Shown here piece by piece: positions 1-15,000 of a stretch of 64,000 nucleotides of DNA. Within the stretch, counting starts at the first letter, position 1; every line of letters begins with the position of its first letter. Where the stretch lies: the NCBI GenBank assembly GCA_014871385.1, contig CM026426.1:53024763-53088762 (forward strand), written 5' to 3'. The notes below the pieces were generated by a model. It was not told the DNA's origin. It made no database searches and worked only from the letters and a program-made list of their open reading frames with translations. The translations under genes and the position numbers were made by a program. This DNA is from Ceratodon purpureus. Its lineage: Eukaryota > Streptophyta > Bryopsida > Pseudoditrichales > Ditrichaceae.

Positions 1-3000
1 AATATAAAAGACACAAAATACGATTTTGAATATCATATACATTGTGCATAACTTTTACGTAATACTATAAAAAAAAATATCATCTTCTTCTATTACCCAT
101 GTCAAAGAAACTCGAATTTCATGACTTATAGAAACCATCACACGTCCATTATTTGATTTTGAAATAAGGAAGACTTCACTTAACTTTAGAATTGATGAAA
201 ACCGTTTGTGTTTATGGGAACCATCAAGGAAAGAACCACCAGCTCAAAACACCAATTAAATTTGCCGCTATGTCAAAGTTTCGTACGTGTGTCTTTTTTT
301 TTTTTTTTTTTTTTGTATGCAATATAATGATAATACTAGTTAATAAACACATAATTTCAGTAGTTCTACTTTATCTCTATAATAATGGATTGCATACTTA
401 AAAATCCAAAATATTTGTATTTGATGTGACAATATGTAAAACATGCACTATCCAAACAATTTGTAGTTCAATGACCTATTACTATTGAAGACTACATTCA
501 AAAGTTATTTTAATATTCCCAATAGATTCTAGTAACAAACAAATTTTATCCATTCATCCATTTATCTTAATTCCAAACCTTAATCCTAAGCCCTAAATTT
601 CTGAAGTTGTTCTTGATATTAAGAAGCTCATTAATATCTTGAATTTAGAGTGTTATGTGATAATTCTTTTGGAAACTTTATTTGATGTGACTTGCTTTGT
701 TTTCAGCCATCCATGATTTTGATACGCTAAGAATTCAATGATTTGACTTGTCTACCATATTTCATTTATACGATTTGTTAAGTCATAGAATATGGAAATT
801 GCTCTTCTAATCCTTTATGTTATTACACAATATGGACATTGTAGTTTGGTAACAATTATGTTGCATTCCAAAAAGGATGTTGATGGTATTAATAGAATAG
901 ATTTTTTGAGGGATAAATTCGTTTCCAAAGTATCACCTTTTGAATTTTGAGTATTGAAAACAACAATTCATGGATTAGAGTTTATTATGAAGTCACCTTG
1001 ATTTTTCACACAAGACCGATAATCTGGTTACATTGTGTTATTGGTTTTCATATCGTGTAGAGACATAGAGGGGTCTAGTTGTGTCACTATACTTATAGTG
1101 TGATATTTGCATTATAGTCGTGATGTAAATATAAAAGACACAAAATACGATTTTGAATATCATATACATTGTGCATAACTTTTACGTAATACTATAAAAA
1201 AAAATATCATCTTCTTCTATTACCCATGTCAAAGAAACTCGAATTTCATGACTTATAGAAACCATCACACGTCCATTATTTGATTTTGAAATAAGGAAGA
1301 CTTCACTTAACTTTAGAATTGATGAAAACCGTTTGTGTTTATGGGAACCATCAAGGAAAGAACCACCAGCTCAAAACACCAATTAAATTTGCCGCTATGT
1401 CAAAGTTTCGTACGTGTGTCTTTTTTGTTTTTTTTTTTTGTATGCAATATAATGATAATACTAGTTAATAAACACATAATTTCAGTAGTTCTACTTTATC
1501 TCTATAATAATGGATTGCATACTTAAAAATCCAAAATATTTGTATTTGATGTGACAATATGTAAAACATGCACTATCCAAACAATTTGTAGTTCAATGAC
1601 CTATTACTATTGAAGACTACATTCAAAAGTTATTTTAATATTCCCAATAGATTCTAGTAACAAACAAATTTTATCCATTCATCCATTTATCTTAATTCCA
1701 AACCTTAATCCTAAGCCCTAAATTTCTGAAGTTGTTCTTGATATTAAGAAGCTCATTAATATCTTGAATTTAGAGTGTTATGTGATAATTCTTTTGGAAA
1801 CTTTATTTGATGTGACTTGCTTTGTTTTCAGCCATCCATGATTTTGATACGCTAAGAATTCAATGATTTGACTTGTCTACCATATTTCATTTATACGATT
1901 TGTTAAGTCATAGAATATGGAAATTGCTCTTCTAATCCTTTATGTTATTACACAATATGGACATTGTAGTTTGGTAACAATTATGTTGCATTCCAAAAAG
2001 GATGTTGATGGTATTAATAGAATAGATTTTTTGAGGGATAAATTCGTTTCCAAAGTATCACCTTTTGAATTTTGAGTATTGAAAACAACAATTCATGGAT
2101 TAGAGTTTATTATGAAGTCACCTTGATTTTTCACACAAGACCGATAATCTGGTTACATTGTGTTATTGGTTTTCATATCGTGTAGAGACATAGAGGGGTC
2201 TAGTTGTGTCACTATACTTATAGTGTGATATTTGCATTATAGTCGTGATGTAAATATAAAAGACACAAAATACGATTTTGAATATCATATACATTGTGCA
2301 TAACTTTTACGTAATACTATAAAAAAAAATATCATCTTCTTCTATTACCCATGTCAAAGAAACTCGAATTTCATGACTTATAGAAACCATCACACGTCCA
2401 TTATTTGATTTTGAAATAAGGAAGACTTCACTTAACTTTAGAATTGATGAAAACCGTTTGTGTTTATGGGAACCATCAAGGAAAGAACCACCAGCTCAAA
2501 ACATCAATTAAATTTGCCGCTATGTCAAAGTTTCGTACGTGTGTCTTTTTTGTTTTTTTTTTTTTTTGTATGCAATATAATGATAATACTAGTTAATAAA
2601 CACATTTCAGTAGTTCTACTTTATCTCTATAATAATGGATTGCATACTTAAAAATCCAAAATATTTGTATTTGATGTGACAATATGTAAAACATGCACTA
2701 TCCAAACAATTTGTAGTTCAATGACCTATTACTATTGAAGACTACATTCAAAAGTTATTTTAATATTCCCAATAGATTCTAGTAACAAACAAATTTTATC
2801 CATTCATCCATTTATCTTAATTCCAAACCTTAATCCTAAGCCCTAAATTTCTGAAGTTGTTCTTGATATTAAGAAGCTCATTAATATCTTGAATTTAGAG
2901 TGTTATGTGATAATTCTTTTGGAAACTTTATTTGATGTGACTTGCTTTGTTTTCAGCCATCCATGATTTTGATACGCTAAGAATTCAATGATTTGACTTG

Positions 3001-6000
3001 TCTACCATATTTCATTTATACGATTTGTTAAGTCATAGAATATGGAAATTGCTCTTCTAATCCTTTATGTTATTACACAATATGGACATTGTAGTTTGGT
3101 AACAATTATGTTGCATTCCAAAAAGGATGTTGATGGTATTAATAGAATAGATTTTTTGAGGGATAAATTCGTTTCCAAAGTATCACCTTTTGAATTTTGA
3201 GTATTGAAAACAACAATTCATGGATTAGAGTTTATTATGAAGTCACCTTGATTTTTCACACAAGACCGATAATCTGGTTACATTGTGTTATTGGTTTTCA
3301 TATCGTGTAGAGACATAGAGGGGTCTAGTTGTGTCACTATACTTATAGTGTGATATTTGCATTATAGTCGTGATGTAAATATAAAAGACACAAAATACGA
3401 TTTTGAATATCATATACATTGTGCATAACTTTTACGTAATACTATAAAAAAAAATATCATCTTCTTCTATTACCCATGTCAAAGAAACTCGAATTTCATG
3501 ACTTATAGAAACCATCACACGTCCATTATTTGATTTTGAAATAAGGAAGACTTCACTTAACTTTAGAATTGATGAAAACCGTTTGTGTTTATGGGAACCA
3601 TCAAGGAAAGAACCACCAGCTCAAAACACCAATTAAATTTGCCGCTATGTCAAAGTTTCGTACGTGTGTCTTTTTTGTTTTTTTTTTTTTGTATGCAATA
3701 TAATGATAATACTAGTTAATAAACACATTTCAGTAGTTCTACTTTATCTCTATAATAATGGATTGCATACTTAAAAATCCAAAATATTTGTATTTGATGT
3801 GACAATATGTAAAACATGCACTATCCAAACAATTTGTAGTTCAATGACCTATTACTATTGAAGACTACATTCAAAAGTTATTTTAATATTCCCAATAGAT
3901 TCTAGTAACAAACAAATTTTATCCATTCATCCATTTATCTTAATTCCAAACCTTAATCCTAAGCCCTAAATTTCTGAAGTTGTTCTTGATATTAAGAAGC
4001 TCATTAATATCTTGAATTTAGAGTGTTATGTGATAATTCTTTTGGAAACTTTATTTGATGTGACTTGCTTTGTTTTCAGCCATCCATGATTTTGATACGC
4101 TAAGAATTCAATGATTTGACTTGTCTACCATATTTCATTTATACGATTTGTTAAGTCATAGAATATGGAAATTGCTCTTCTAATCCTTTATGTTATTACA
4201 CAATATGGACATTGTAGTTTGGTAACAATTATGTTGCATTCCAAAAAGGATGTTGATGGTATTAATAGAATAGATTTTTTGAGGGATAAATTCGTTTCCA
4301 AAGTATCACCTTTTGAATTTTGAGTATTGAAAACAACAATTCATGGATTAGAGTTTATTATGAAGTCACCTTGATTTTTCACACAAGACCGATAATCTGG
4401 TTACATTGTGTTATTGGTTTTCATATCGTGTAGAGACATAGAGGGGTCTAGTTGTGTCACTATACTTATAGTGTGATATTTGCATTATAGTCGTGATGTA
4501 AATATAAAAGACACAAAATACGATTTTGAATATCATATACATTGTGCATAACTTTTACGTAATACTATAAAAAAAATATCATCTTCTTCTATTACCCATG
4601 TCAAAGAAACTCGAATTTCATGACTTATAGAAACCATCACACGTCCATTATTTGATTTTGAAATAAGGAAGACTTCACTTAACTTTAGAATTGATGAAAA
4701 CCGTTTGTGTTTATGGGAACCATCAAGGAAAGAACCACCAGCTCAAAACACCAATTAAATTTGCCGCTATGTCAAAGTTTCGTACGTGTGTCTTTTTTGT
4801 TTTTTTTTTTTGTATGCAATATAATGATAATACTAGTTAATAAACACATTTCAGTAGTTCTACTTTATCTCTATAATAATGGATTGCATACTTAAAAATC
4901 CAAAATATTTGTATTTGATGTGACAATATGTAAAACATGCACTATCCAAACAATTTGTAGTTCAATGACCTATTACTATTGAAGACTACATTCAAAAGTT
5001 ATTTTAATATTCCCAATAGATTCTAGTAACAAACAAATTTTATCCATTCATCCATTTATCTTAATTCCAAACCTTAATCCTAAGCCCTAAATTTCTGAAG
5101 TTGTTCTTGATATTAAGAAGCTCATTAATATCTTGAATTTAGAGTGTTATGTGATAATTCTTTTGGAAACTTTATTTGATGTGACTTGCTTTGTTTTCAG
5201 CCATCCATGATTTTGATACGCTAAGAATTCAATGATTTGACTTGTCTACCATATTTCATTTATACGATTTGTTAAGTCATAGAATATGGAAATTGCTCTT
5301 CTAATCCTTTATGTTATTACACAATATGGACATTGTAGTTTGGTAACAATTATGTTGCATTCCAAAAAGGATGTTGATGGTATTAATAGAATAGATTTTT
5401 TGAGGGATAAATTCGTTTCCAAAGTATCACCTTTTGAATTTTGAGTATTGAAAACAACAATTCATGGATTAGAGTTTATTATGAAGTCACCTTGATTTTT
5501 CACACAAGACCGATAATCTGGTTACATTGTGTTATTGGTTTTCATATCGTGTAGAGACATAGAGGGGTCTAGTTGTGTCACTATACTTATAGTGTGATAT
5601 TTGCATTATAGTCGTGATGTAAATATAAAAGACACAAAATACGATTTTGAATATCATATACATTGTGCATAACTTTTACGTAATACTATAAAAAAAAATA
5701 TCATCTTCTTCTATTACCCATGTCAAAGAAACTCGAATTTCATGACTTATAGAAACCATCACACGTCCATTATTTGATTTTGAAATAAGGAAGACTTCAC
5801 TTAACTTTAGAATTGATGAAAACCGTTTGTGTTTATGGGAACCATCAAGGAAAGAACCACCAGCTCAAAACACCAATTAAATTTGCCGCTATGTCAAAGT
5901 TTCGTACGTGTGTCTTTTTTGTTTTTTTTTTTTGTATGCAATATAATGATAATACTAGTTAATAAACACATAATTTCAGTAGTTCTACTTTATCTCTATA

Positions 6001-9000
6001 ATAATGGATTGCATACTTAAAAATCCAAAATATTTGTATTTGATGTGACAATATGTAAAACATGCACTATCCAAACAATTTGTAGTTCAATGACCTATTA
6101 CTATTGAAGACTACATTCAAAAGTTATTTTAATATTCCCAATAGATTCTAGTAACAAACAAATTTTATCCATTCATCCATTTATCTTAATTCCAAACCTT
6201 AATCCTAAGCCCTAAATTTCTGAAGTTGTTCTTGATATTAAGAAGCTCATTAATATCTTGAATTTAGAGTGTTATGTGATAATTCTTTTGGAAACTTTAT
6301 TTGATGTGACTTGCTTTGTTTTCAGCCATCCATGATTTTGATACGCTAAGAATTCAATGATTTGACTTGTCTACCATATTTCATTTATACGATTTGTTAA
6401 GTCATAGAATATGGAAATTGCTCTTCTAATCCTTTATGTTATTACACAATATGGACATTGTAGTTTGGTAACAATTATGTTGCATTCCAAAAAGGATGTT
6501 GATGGTATTAATAGAATAGATTTTTTGAGGGATAAATTCGTTTCCAAAGTATCACCTTTTGAATTTTGAGTATTGAAAACAACAATTCATGGATTAGAGT
6601 TTATTATGAAGTCACCTTGATTTTTCACACAAGACCGATAATCTGGTTACATTGTGTTATTGGTTTTCATATCGTGTAGAGACATAGAGGGGTCTAGTTG
6701 TGTCACTATACTTATAGTGTGATATTTGCATTATAGTCGTGATGTAAATATAAAAGACACAAAATACGATTTTGAATATCATATACATTGTGCATAACTT
6801 TTACGTAATACTATAAAAAAAAATATCATCTTCTTCTATTACCCATGTCAAAGAAACTCGAATTTCATGACTTATAGAAACCATCACACGTCCATTATTT
6901 GATTTTGAAATAAGGAAGACTTCACTTAACTTTAGAATTGATGAAAACCGTTTGTGTTTATGGGAACCATCAAGGAAAGAACCACCAGCTCAAAACACCA
7001 ATTAAATTTGCCGCTATGTCAAAGTTTCGTACGTGTGTCTTTTTTGTTTTTTTTTTTTTGTATGCAATATAATGATAATACTAGTTAATAAACACATAAT
7101 TCAGTAGTTCTACTTTATCTCTATAATAATGGATTGCATACTTAAAAATCCAAAATATTTGTATTTGATGTGACAATATGTAAAACATGCACTATCCAAA
7201 CAATTTGTAGTTCAATGACCTATTACTATTGAAGACTACATTCAAAAGTTATTTTAATATTCCCAATAGATTCTAGTAACAAACAAATTTTATCCATTCA
7301 TCCATTTATCTTAATTCCAAACCTTAATCCTAAGCCCTAAATTTCTGAAGTTGTTCTTGATATTAAGAAGCTCATTAATATCTTGAATTTAGAGTGTTAT
7401 GTGATAATTCTTTTGGAAACTTTATTTGATGTGACTTGCTTTGTTTTCAGCCATCCATGATTTTGATACGCTAAGAATTCAATGATTTGACTTGTCTACC
7501 ATATTTCATTTATACGATTTGTTAAGTCATAGAATATGGAAATTGCTCTTCTAATCCTTTATGTTATTACACAATATGGACATTGTAGTTTGGTAACAAT
7601 TATGTTGCATTCCAAAAAGGATGTTGATGGTATTAATAGAATAGATTTTTTGAGGGATAAATTCGTTTCCAAAGTATCACCTTTTGAATTTTGAGTATTG
7701 AAAACAACAATTCATGGATTAGAGTTTATTATGAAGTCACCTTGATTTTTCACACAAGACCGATAATCTGGTTACATTGTGTTATTGGTTTTCATATCGT
7801 GTAGAGACATAGAGGGGTCTAGTTGTGTCACTATACTTATAGTGTGATATTTGCATTATAGTCGTGATGTAAATATAAAAGACACAAAATACGATTTTGA
7901 ATATCATATACATTGTGCATAACTTTTACATAATACTATAAAAAAAATATCATCTTCTTCTATTACCCATGTCAAAGAAACCCGAATTTCATGACTTATA
8001 GAAACCATCACACGTCCATTATTTGATTTTGAAATAAGGAAGACTTCACTTAACTTTAGGAATTGATGAAAACCGTTTGTGTTTATGGGAACCATCAAGG
8101 AAAGAACCACCAGCTAAAAACATCAATTAAATTTGCCGCTATGTCAAAGTTTCGTACGTGTGTCTTTTTTTTTTTTTTTTTTTGTATGCAATATAATGAT
8201 AATACTAGTTAATAAACACATTTCAGTAGTTCTACTTTATCTCTATAATAATGGATTGCATACTTAAAAATCCAAAATATTTGTATTTGATGTGACAATA
8301 TGTAAAACATGCACTATCCAAACAATTTGTAGTTCAATGACCTATTACTATTGAAGACTACATTCAAAAGTTATTTTAATATTCCCAATAGATTCTAGTA
8401 ACAAACAAATTTTATCCATTCATCCATTTATCTTAATTCCAAACCTTAATCCTAAGCCCTAAATTTCTGAAGTTGTTCTTGATATTAAGAAGCTCATTAA
8501 TATCTTGAATTTAGAGTGTTATGTGATAATTCTTTTGCAAACTTTATTTGATGTGACTTGCTTTGTTTTCAGCCATCCATGATTTTGATACGCTAAGAAT
8601 TCAATGATTTGACTTGTCTACCATATTTCATTTATACGATTTGTTAAGTCATAGAATATGGAAATTGCTCTTCTAATCCTTTATGTTATTACACAATATG
8701 GACATTGTAGTTTGGTAACAATTATGTTGCATTCCAAAAAGGATGTTGATGGTATTAATAGAATAGATTTTTTGAGGGATAAATTCGTTTCCAAAGTATC
8801 ACCTTTTGAATTTTGAGTATTGAAAACAACAATTCATGGATTAGAGTTTATTATGAAGTCACCTTGATTTTTCACACAAGACCGATAATCTGGTTACATT
8901 GTGTTATTGGTTTTCATATCGTGTAGAGACATAGAGGGGTCTAGTTGTGTCACTATACTTATAGTGTGATATTTGCATTATAGTCGTGATGTAAATATAA

Positions 9001-12000
9001 AAGACACAAAATACGATTTTGAATATCATATACATTGTGCATAACTTTTACGTAATACTATAAAAAAAAATATCATCTTCATTCTATTACCCATGTCAAA
9101 GAAACTCGAATTTCATGACTTATAGAAACCATCACACGTCCATTATTTGATTTTGAAATAAGGAAGACTTCACTTAACTTTAGAATTGATGAAAACCGTT
9201 TGTGTTTATTGGAACCATCAAGGAAAGAACCACCAGCTCAAAACATCAATTAAATTTGCCGCTATGTCAAAGTTTCGTACGTGTATCTTTTTTTTATTTT
9301 TTATTTTTGATTTTTTTAATTTTTTTTTTGTATGCAATATAATGATAATACTAGTTAATAAACACATTTCAGTAGTTCTACTTTATCTCTATAATAATGG
9401 ATTGCATACTTAAAAATCCAAAATATTTGTATTTGATGTGACAATATGTAAAACATGCACTATCCAAACAATTTGTAGTTCAATGACCTATTACTATTGA
9501 AGACTACATTCAAAAGTTATTTTAATATTCCCAATAGATTCTAGTAACAAACAAATTTTATCCATTCATCCATTTATCTTAATTCCAAACCTTAATCCTA
9601 AGCCCTAAATTTCTGAAGTTGTTCTTGATATTAAGAAGCTCATTAATATCTTGAATTTAGAGTGTTATGTGATAATTCTTTTGGAAACTTTATTTGATGT
9701 GACTTGCTTTGTTTTCAGCCATCCATGATTTTGATACGCTAAGAATTCAATGATTTGACTTGTCTACCATATTTCATTTATACGATTTGTTAAGTCATAG
9801 AATATGGAAATTGCTCTTCTAATCCTTTATGTTATTACACAATATGGACATTGTAGTTTGGTAACAATTATGTTGCATTCCAAAAAGGATGTTGATGGTA
9901 TTAATAGAATAGATTTTTTGAGGGATAAATTCGTTTCCAAAGTATCACCTTTTGAATTTTGAGTATTGAAAACAACAATTCATGGATTAGAGTTTATTAT
10001 GAAGTCACCTTGATTTTTCACACAAGACCGATAATCTGGTTACATTGTGTTATTGGTTTTCATATCGTGTAGAGACATAGAGGGGTCTAGTTGTGTCACT
10101 ATACTTATAGTGTGATATTTGCATTATAGTCGTGATGTAAATATAAAAGACACAAAATACGATTTTGAATATCATATACATTGTGCATAACTTTTACGTA
10201 ATACTATAAAAAAAAATATCATCTTCTTCTATTACCCATGTCAAAGAAACTCGAATTTCATGACTTATAGAAACCATCACACGTCCATTATTTGATTTTG
10301 AAATAAGGAAGACTTCACTTAACTTTAGAATTGATGAAAACCGTTTGTGTTTATGGGAACCATCAAGGAAAGAACCACCAGCTCAAAACATCAATTAAAT
10401 TTGCCGCTATGTCAAAGTTTCGTACGTGTATCTTTTTTTATTTTTTATTTTTTGATTTTTTTAATTTTTTTTTGTATGCAATATAATGATAATACTAGTT
10501 AATAAACACATTTCAGTAGTTCTACTTTATCTCTATAATAATGGATTGCATACTTAAAAATCCAAAATATTTGTATTTGATGTGACAATATGTAAAACAT
10601 GCACTATCCAAACAATTTGTAGTTCAATGACCTATTACTATTGAAGACTACATTCAAAAGTTATTTTAATATTCCCAATAGATTCTAGTAACAAACAAAT
10701 TTTATCCATTCATCCATTTATCTTAATTCCAAACCTTAATCCTAAGCCCTAAATTTCTGAAGTTGTTCTTGATATTAAGAAGCTCATTAATATCTTGAAT
10801 TTAGAGTGTTATGTGATAATTCTTTTGGAAACTTTATTTGATGTGACTTGCTTTGTTTTCAGCCATCCATGATTTTGATACGCTAAGAATTCAATGATTT
10901 GACTTGTCTACCATATTTCATTTATACGATTTGTTAAGTCATAGAATATGGAAATTGCTCTTCTAATCCTTTATGTTATTACACAATATGGACATTGTAG
11001 TTTGGTAACAATTATGTTGCATTCCAAAAAGGATGTTGATGGTATTAATAGAATAGATTTTTTGAGGGATAAATTCGTTTCCAAAGTATCACCTTTTGAA
11101 TTTTGAGTATTGAAAACAACAATTCATGGATTAGAGTTTATTATGAAGTCACCTTGATTTTTCACACAAGACTGATAATCTGGTTACATTGTGTTATTGG
11201 TTTTCATATCGTGTAGAGACATAGAGGGGTCTAGTTGTGTCACTATACTTATAGTGTGATATTTGCATTATAGTCGTGATGTAAATATAAAAGACACAAA
11301 ATACGATTTTGAATATCATATACATTGTGCATAACTTTTACATAATACTATAAAAAAAAATATCATCTTCTTCTATTACCCATGTCAAAGAAACCCGAAT
11401 TTCATGACTTATAGAAACCATCACACGTCCATTATTTGATTTTGAAATAAGGAAGACTTCATCTTAACTTTAGGATTGATGAAAACCGTTTGTGTTTATG
11501 GGAACCATCAAGGAAAGAACCACCAGCTAAAAACATCAATTAAATTTGCCGCTATGTCAAAGTTTCGTACGTGTGTCTTTTTTTTTTTTTTTTTTTTTGT
11601 ATGCAATATAATGATAATACTAGTTAATAAACACATTTCAGTAGTTCTACTTTATCTCTATAATAATGGATTGCATACTTAAAAATCCAAAATATTTGTA
11701 TTTGATGTGACAATATGTAAAACATGCACTATCCAAATAATTTGTAGTTCAATGACCTATTACTATTGAAGACTACATTCAAAAGTTATTTTAATATTCC
11801 CAATAGATTCTAGTAACAAACAAATTTTATCCATTCATCCATTTATCTAAATTCCAAACCTTAATCCTAAGCCCTAAATTTCTGAAGTTGTTCTTGATAT
11901 TAAGAAGCTCATTAATATCTTGAATTTAGAGTGTTATGTGATAATTCTTTTGGAAACTTTATTTGATGTGACTTGCTTTGTTTTCAGCCATCCATGATTT

Positions 12001-15000
12001 TGATACGCTAAGAATTCAATGATTTGACTTGTCTACCATATTTCATTTATACGATTTGTTAAGTCATAGAATATGGAAATTGCTCTTCTAATCCTTTATG
12101 TTATTACACAATATGGACATTGTAGTTTGGTAACAATTATGTTGCATTCCAAAAAGGATGTTGATGGTATTAATAGAATAGATTTTTTGAGGGATAAATT
12201 CGTTTCCAAAGTATCACCTTTTGAATTTTGAGTATTGAAAACAACAATTCATGGATTAGAGTTTATTATGAAGTCACCTTGATTTTTCACACAAGACCGA
12301 TAATCTGGTTACATTGTGTTATTGGTTTTCATATCGTGTAGAGACATAGAGGGGTCTAGTTGTGTCACTATATTTATAGTGTGATATTTGCATTATAGTC
12401 GTGATGTAAATATAAAAGACACAAAATACGATTTTGAATATCATATACATTGTGCATAACTTTTACGTAATACTATAAAAAAAAATATCATCTTCTTCTA
12501 TTACCCATGTCAAAGAAACTCGAATTTCATGACTTATAGAAACCATCACACGTCCATTATTTGATTTTGAAATAAGGAAGACTTCACTTAACTTTAGAAT
12601 TGATGAAAACCGTTTGTGTTTATGGGAACCATCAAGGAAAGAACCACCAGCTCAAAACACCAATTAAATTTGCCGCTATGTCAAAGTTTCGTACGTGTGT
12701 CTTTTTTGTTTTTTTTTTTGTATGCAATATAATGATAATACTAGTTAATAAACACATTTCAGTAGTTCTACTTTATCTCTATAATAATGGATTGCATACT
12801 TAAAAATCCAAAATATTTGTATTTGATGTGACAATATGTAAAACATGCACTATCCAAACAATTTGTAGTTCAATGACCTATTACTATTGAAGACTACATT
12901 CAAAAGTTATTTTAATATTCCCAATAGATTCTAGTAACAAACAAATTTTATCCATTCATCCATTTATCTTAATTCCAAACCTTAATCCTAAGCCCTAAAT
13001 TTCTGAAGTTGTTCTTGATATTAAGAAGCTCATTAATATCTTGAATTTAGAGTGTTATGTGATAATTCTTTTGGAAACTTTATTTGATGTGACTTGCTTT
13101 GTTTTCAGCCATCCATGATTTTGATACGCTAAGAATTCAATGATTTGACTTGTCTACCATATTTCATTTATACGATTTGTTAAGTCATAGAATATGGAAA
13201 TTGCTCTTCTAATCCTTTATGTTATTACACAATATGGACATTGTAGTTTGGTAACAATTATGTTGCATTCCAAAAAGGATGTTGATGGTATTAATAGAAT
13301 AGATTTTTTGAGGGATAAATTCGTTTCCAAAGTATCACCTTTTGAATTTTGAGTATTGAAAACAACAATTCATGGATTAGAGTTTATTATGAAGTCACCT
13401 TGATTTTTCACACAAGACCGATAATCTGGTTACATTGTGTTATTGGTTTTCATATCGTGTAGAGACATAGAGGGGTCTAGTTGTGTCACTATACTTATAG
13501 TGTGATATTTGCATTATAGTCGTGATGTAAATATAAAAGACACAAAATACGATTTTGAATATCATATACATTGTGCATAACTTTTACGTAATACTATAAA
13601 AAAAAATATCATCTTCTTCTATTACCCATGTCAAAGAAACTCGAATTTCATGACTTATAGAAACCATCACACGTCCATTATTTGATTTTGAAATAAGGAA
13701 GACTTCACTTAACTTTAGAATTGATGAAAACCGTTTGTGTTTATGGGAACCATCAAGGAAAGAACCACCAGCTCAAAACACCAATTAAATTTGCCGCTAT
13801 GTCAAAGTTTCGTACGTGTGTCTTTTTTGTTTTTTTTTTTGTATGCAATATAATGATAATACTAGTTAATAAACACATAAATTTCAGTAGTTCTACTTTA
13901 TCTCTATAATAATGGATTGCATACTTAAAAATCCAAAATATTTGTATTTGATGTGACAATATGTAAAACATGCACTATCCAAACAATTTGTAGTTCAATG
14001 ACCTATTACTATTGAAGACTACATTCAAAAGTTATTTTAATATTCCCAATAGATTCTAGTAACAAACAAATTTTATCCATTCATCCATTTATCTTAATTC
14101 CAAACCTTAATCCTAAGCCCTAAATTTCTGAAGTTGTTCTTGATATTAAGAAGCTCATTAATATCTTGAATTTAGAGTGTTATGTGATAATTCTTTTGGA
14201 AACTTTATTTGATGTGACTTGCTTTGTTTTCAGCCATCCATGATTTTGATACGCTAAGAATTCAATGATTTGACTTGTCTACCATATTTCATTTATACGA
14301 TTTGTTAAGTCATAGAATATGGAAATTGCTCTTCTAATCCTTTATGTTATTACACAATATGGACATTGTAGTTTGGTAACAATTATGTTGCATTCCAAAA
14401 AGGATGTTGATGGTATTAATAGAATAGATTTTTTGAGGGATAAATTCGTTTCCAAAGTATCACCTTTTGAATTTTGAGTATTGAAAACAACAATTCATGG
14501 ATTAGAGTTTATTATGAAGTCACCTTGATTTTTCACACAAGACCGATAATCTGGTTACATTGTGTTATTGGTTTTCATATCGTGTAGAGACATAGAGGGG
14601 TCTAGTTGTGTCACTATATTTATAGTGTGATATTTGCATTATAGTCGTGATGTAAATATAAAAGACACAAAATACGATTTTGAATATCATATACATTGTG
14701 CATAACTTTTACATAATACTATAAAAAAAAATATCATCTTCTTCTATTACCCATGTCAAAGAAACCCGAATTTCATGACTTATAGAAACCATCACACGTC
14801 CATTATTTGATTTTGAAATAAGGAAGACTTCACTTAACTTTAGGATTGATGAAAACCGTTTGTGTTTATGGGAACCATCAAGGAAAGAACCACCAGCTAA
14901 AAACATCAATTAAATTTGCCGCTATGTCAAAGTTTCGTACGTGTGTCTTTTTTTTTTTTTTTTTTTGTATGCAATATAATGATAATACTAGTTAATAAAC

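Noticed and set aside
192..401. Recurrent 60-75-codon ORF in each satellite unit (MMKTVCVYGNHQGKN...)
   Set aside because: The frame and start change with the T-tract length from unit to unit, the C-terminal part is read in several alignments, and some units lack it. It is a by-product of the repeat.
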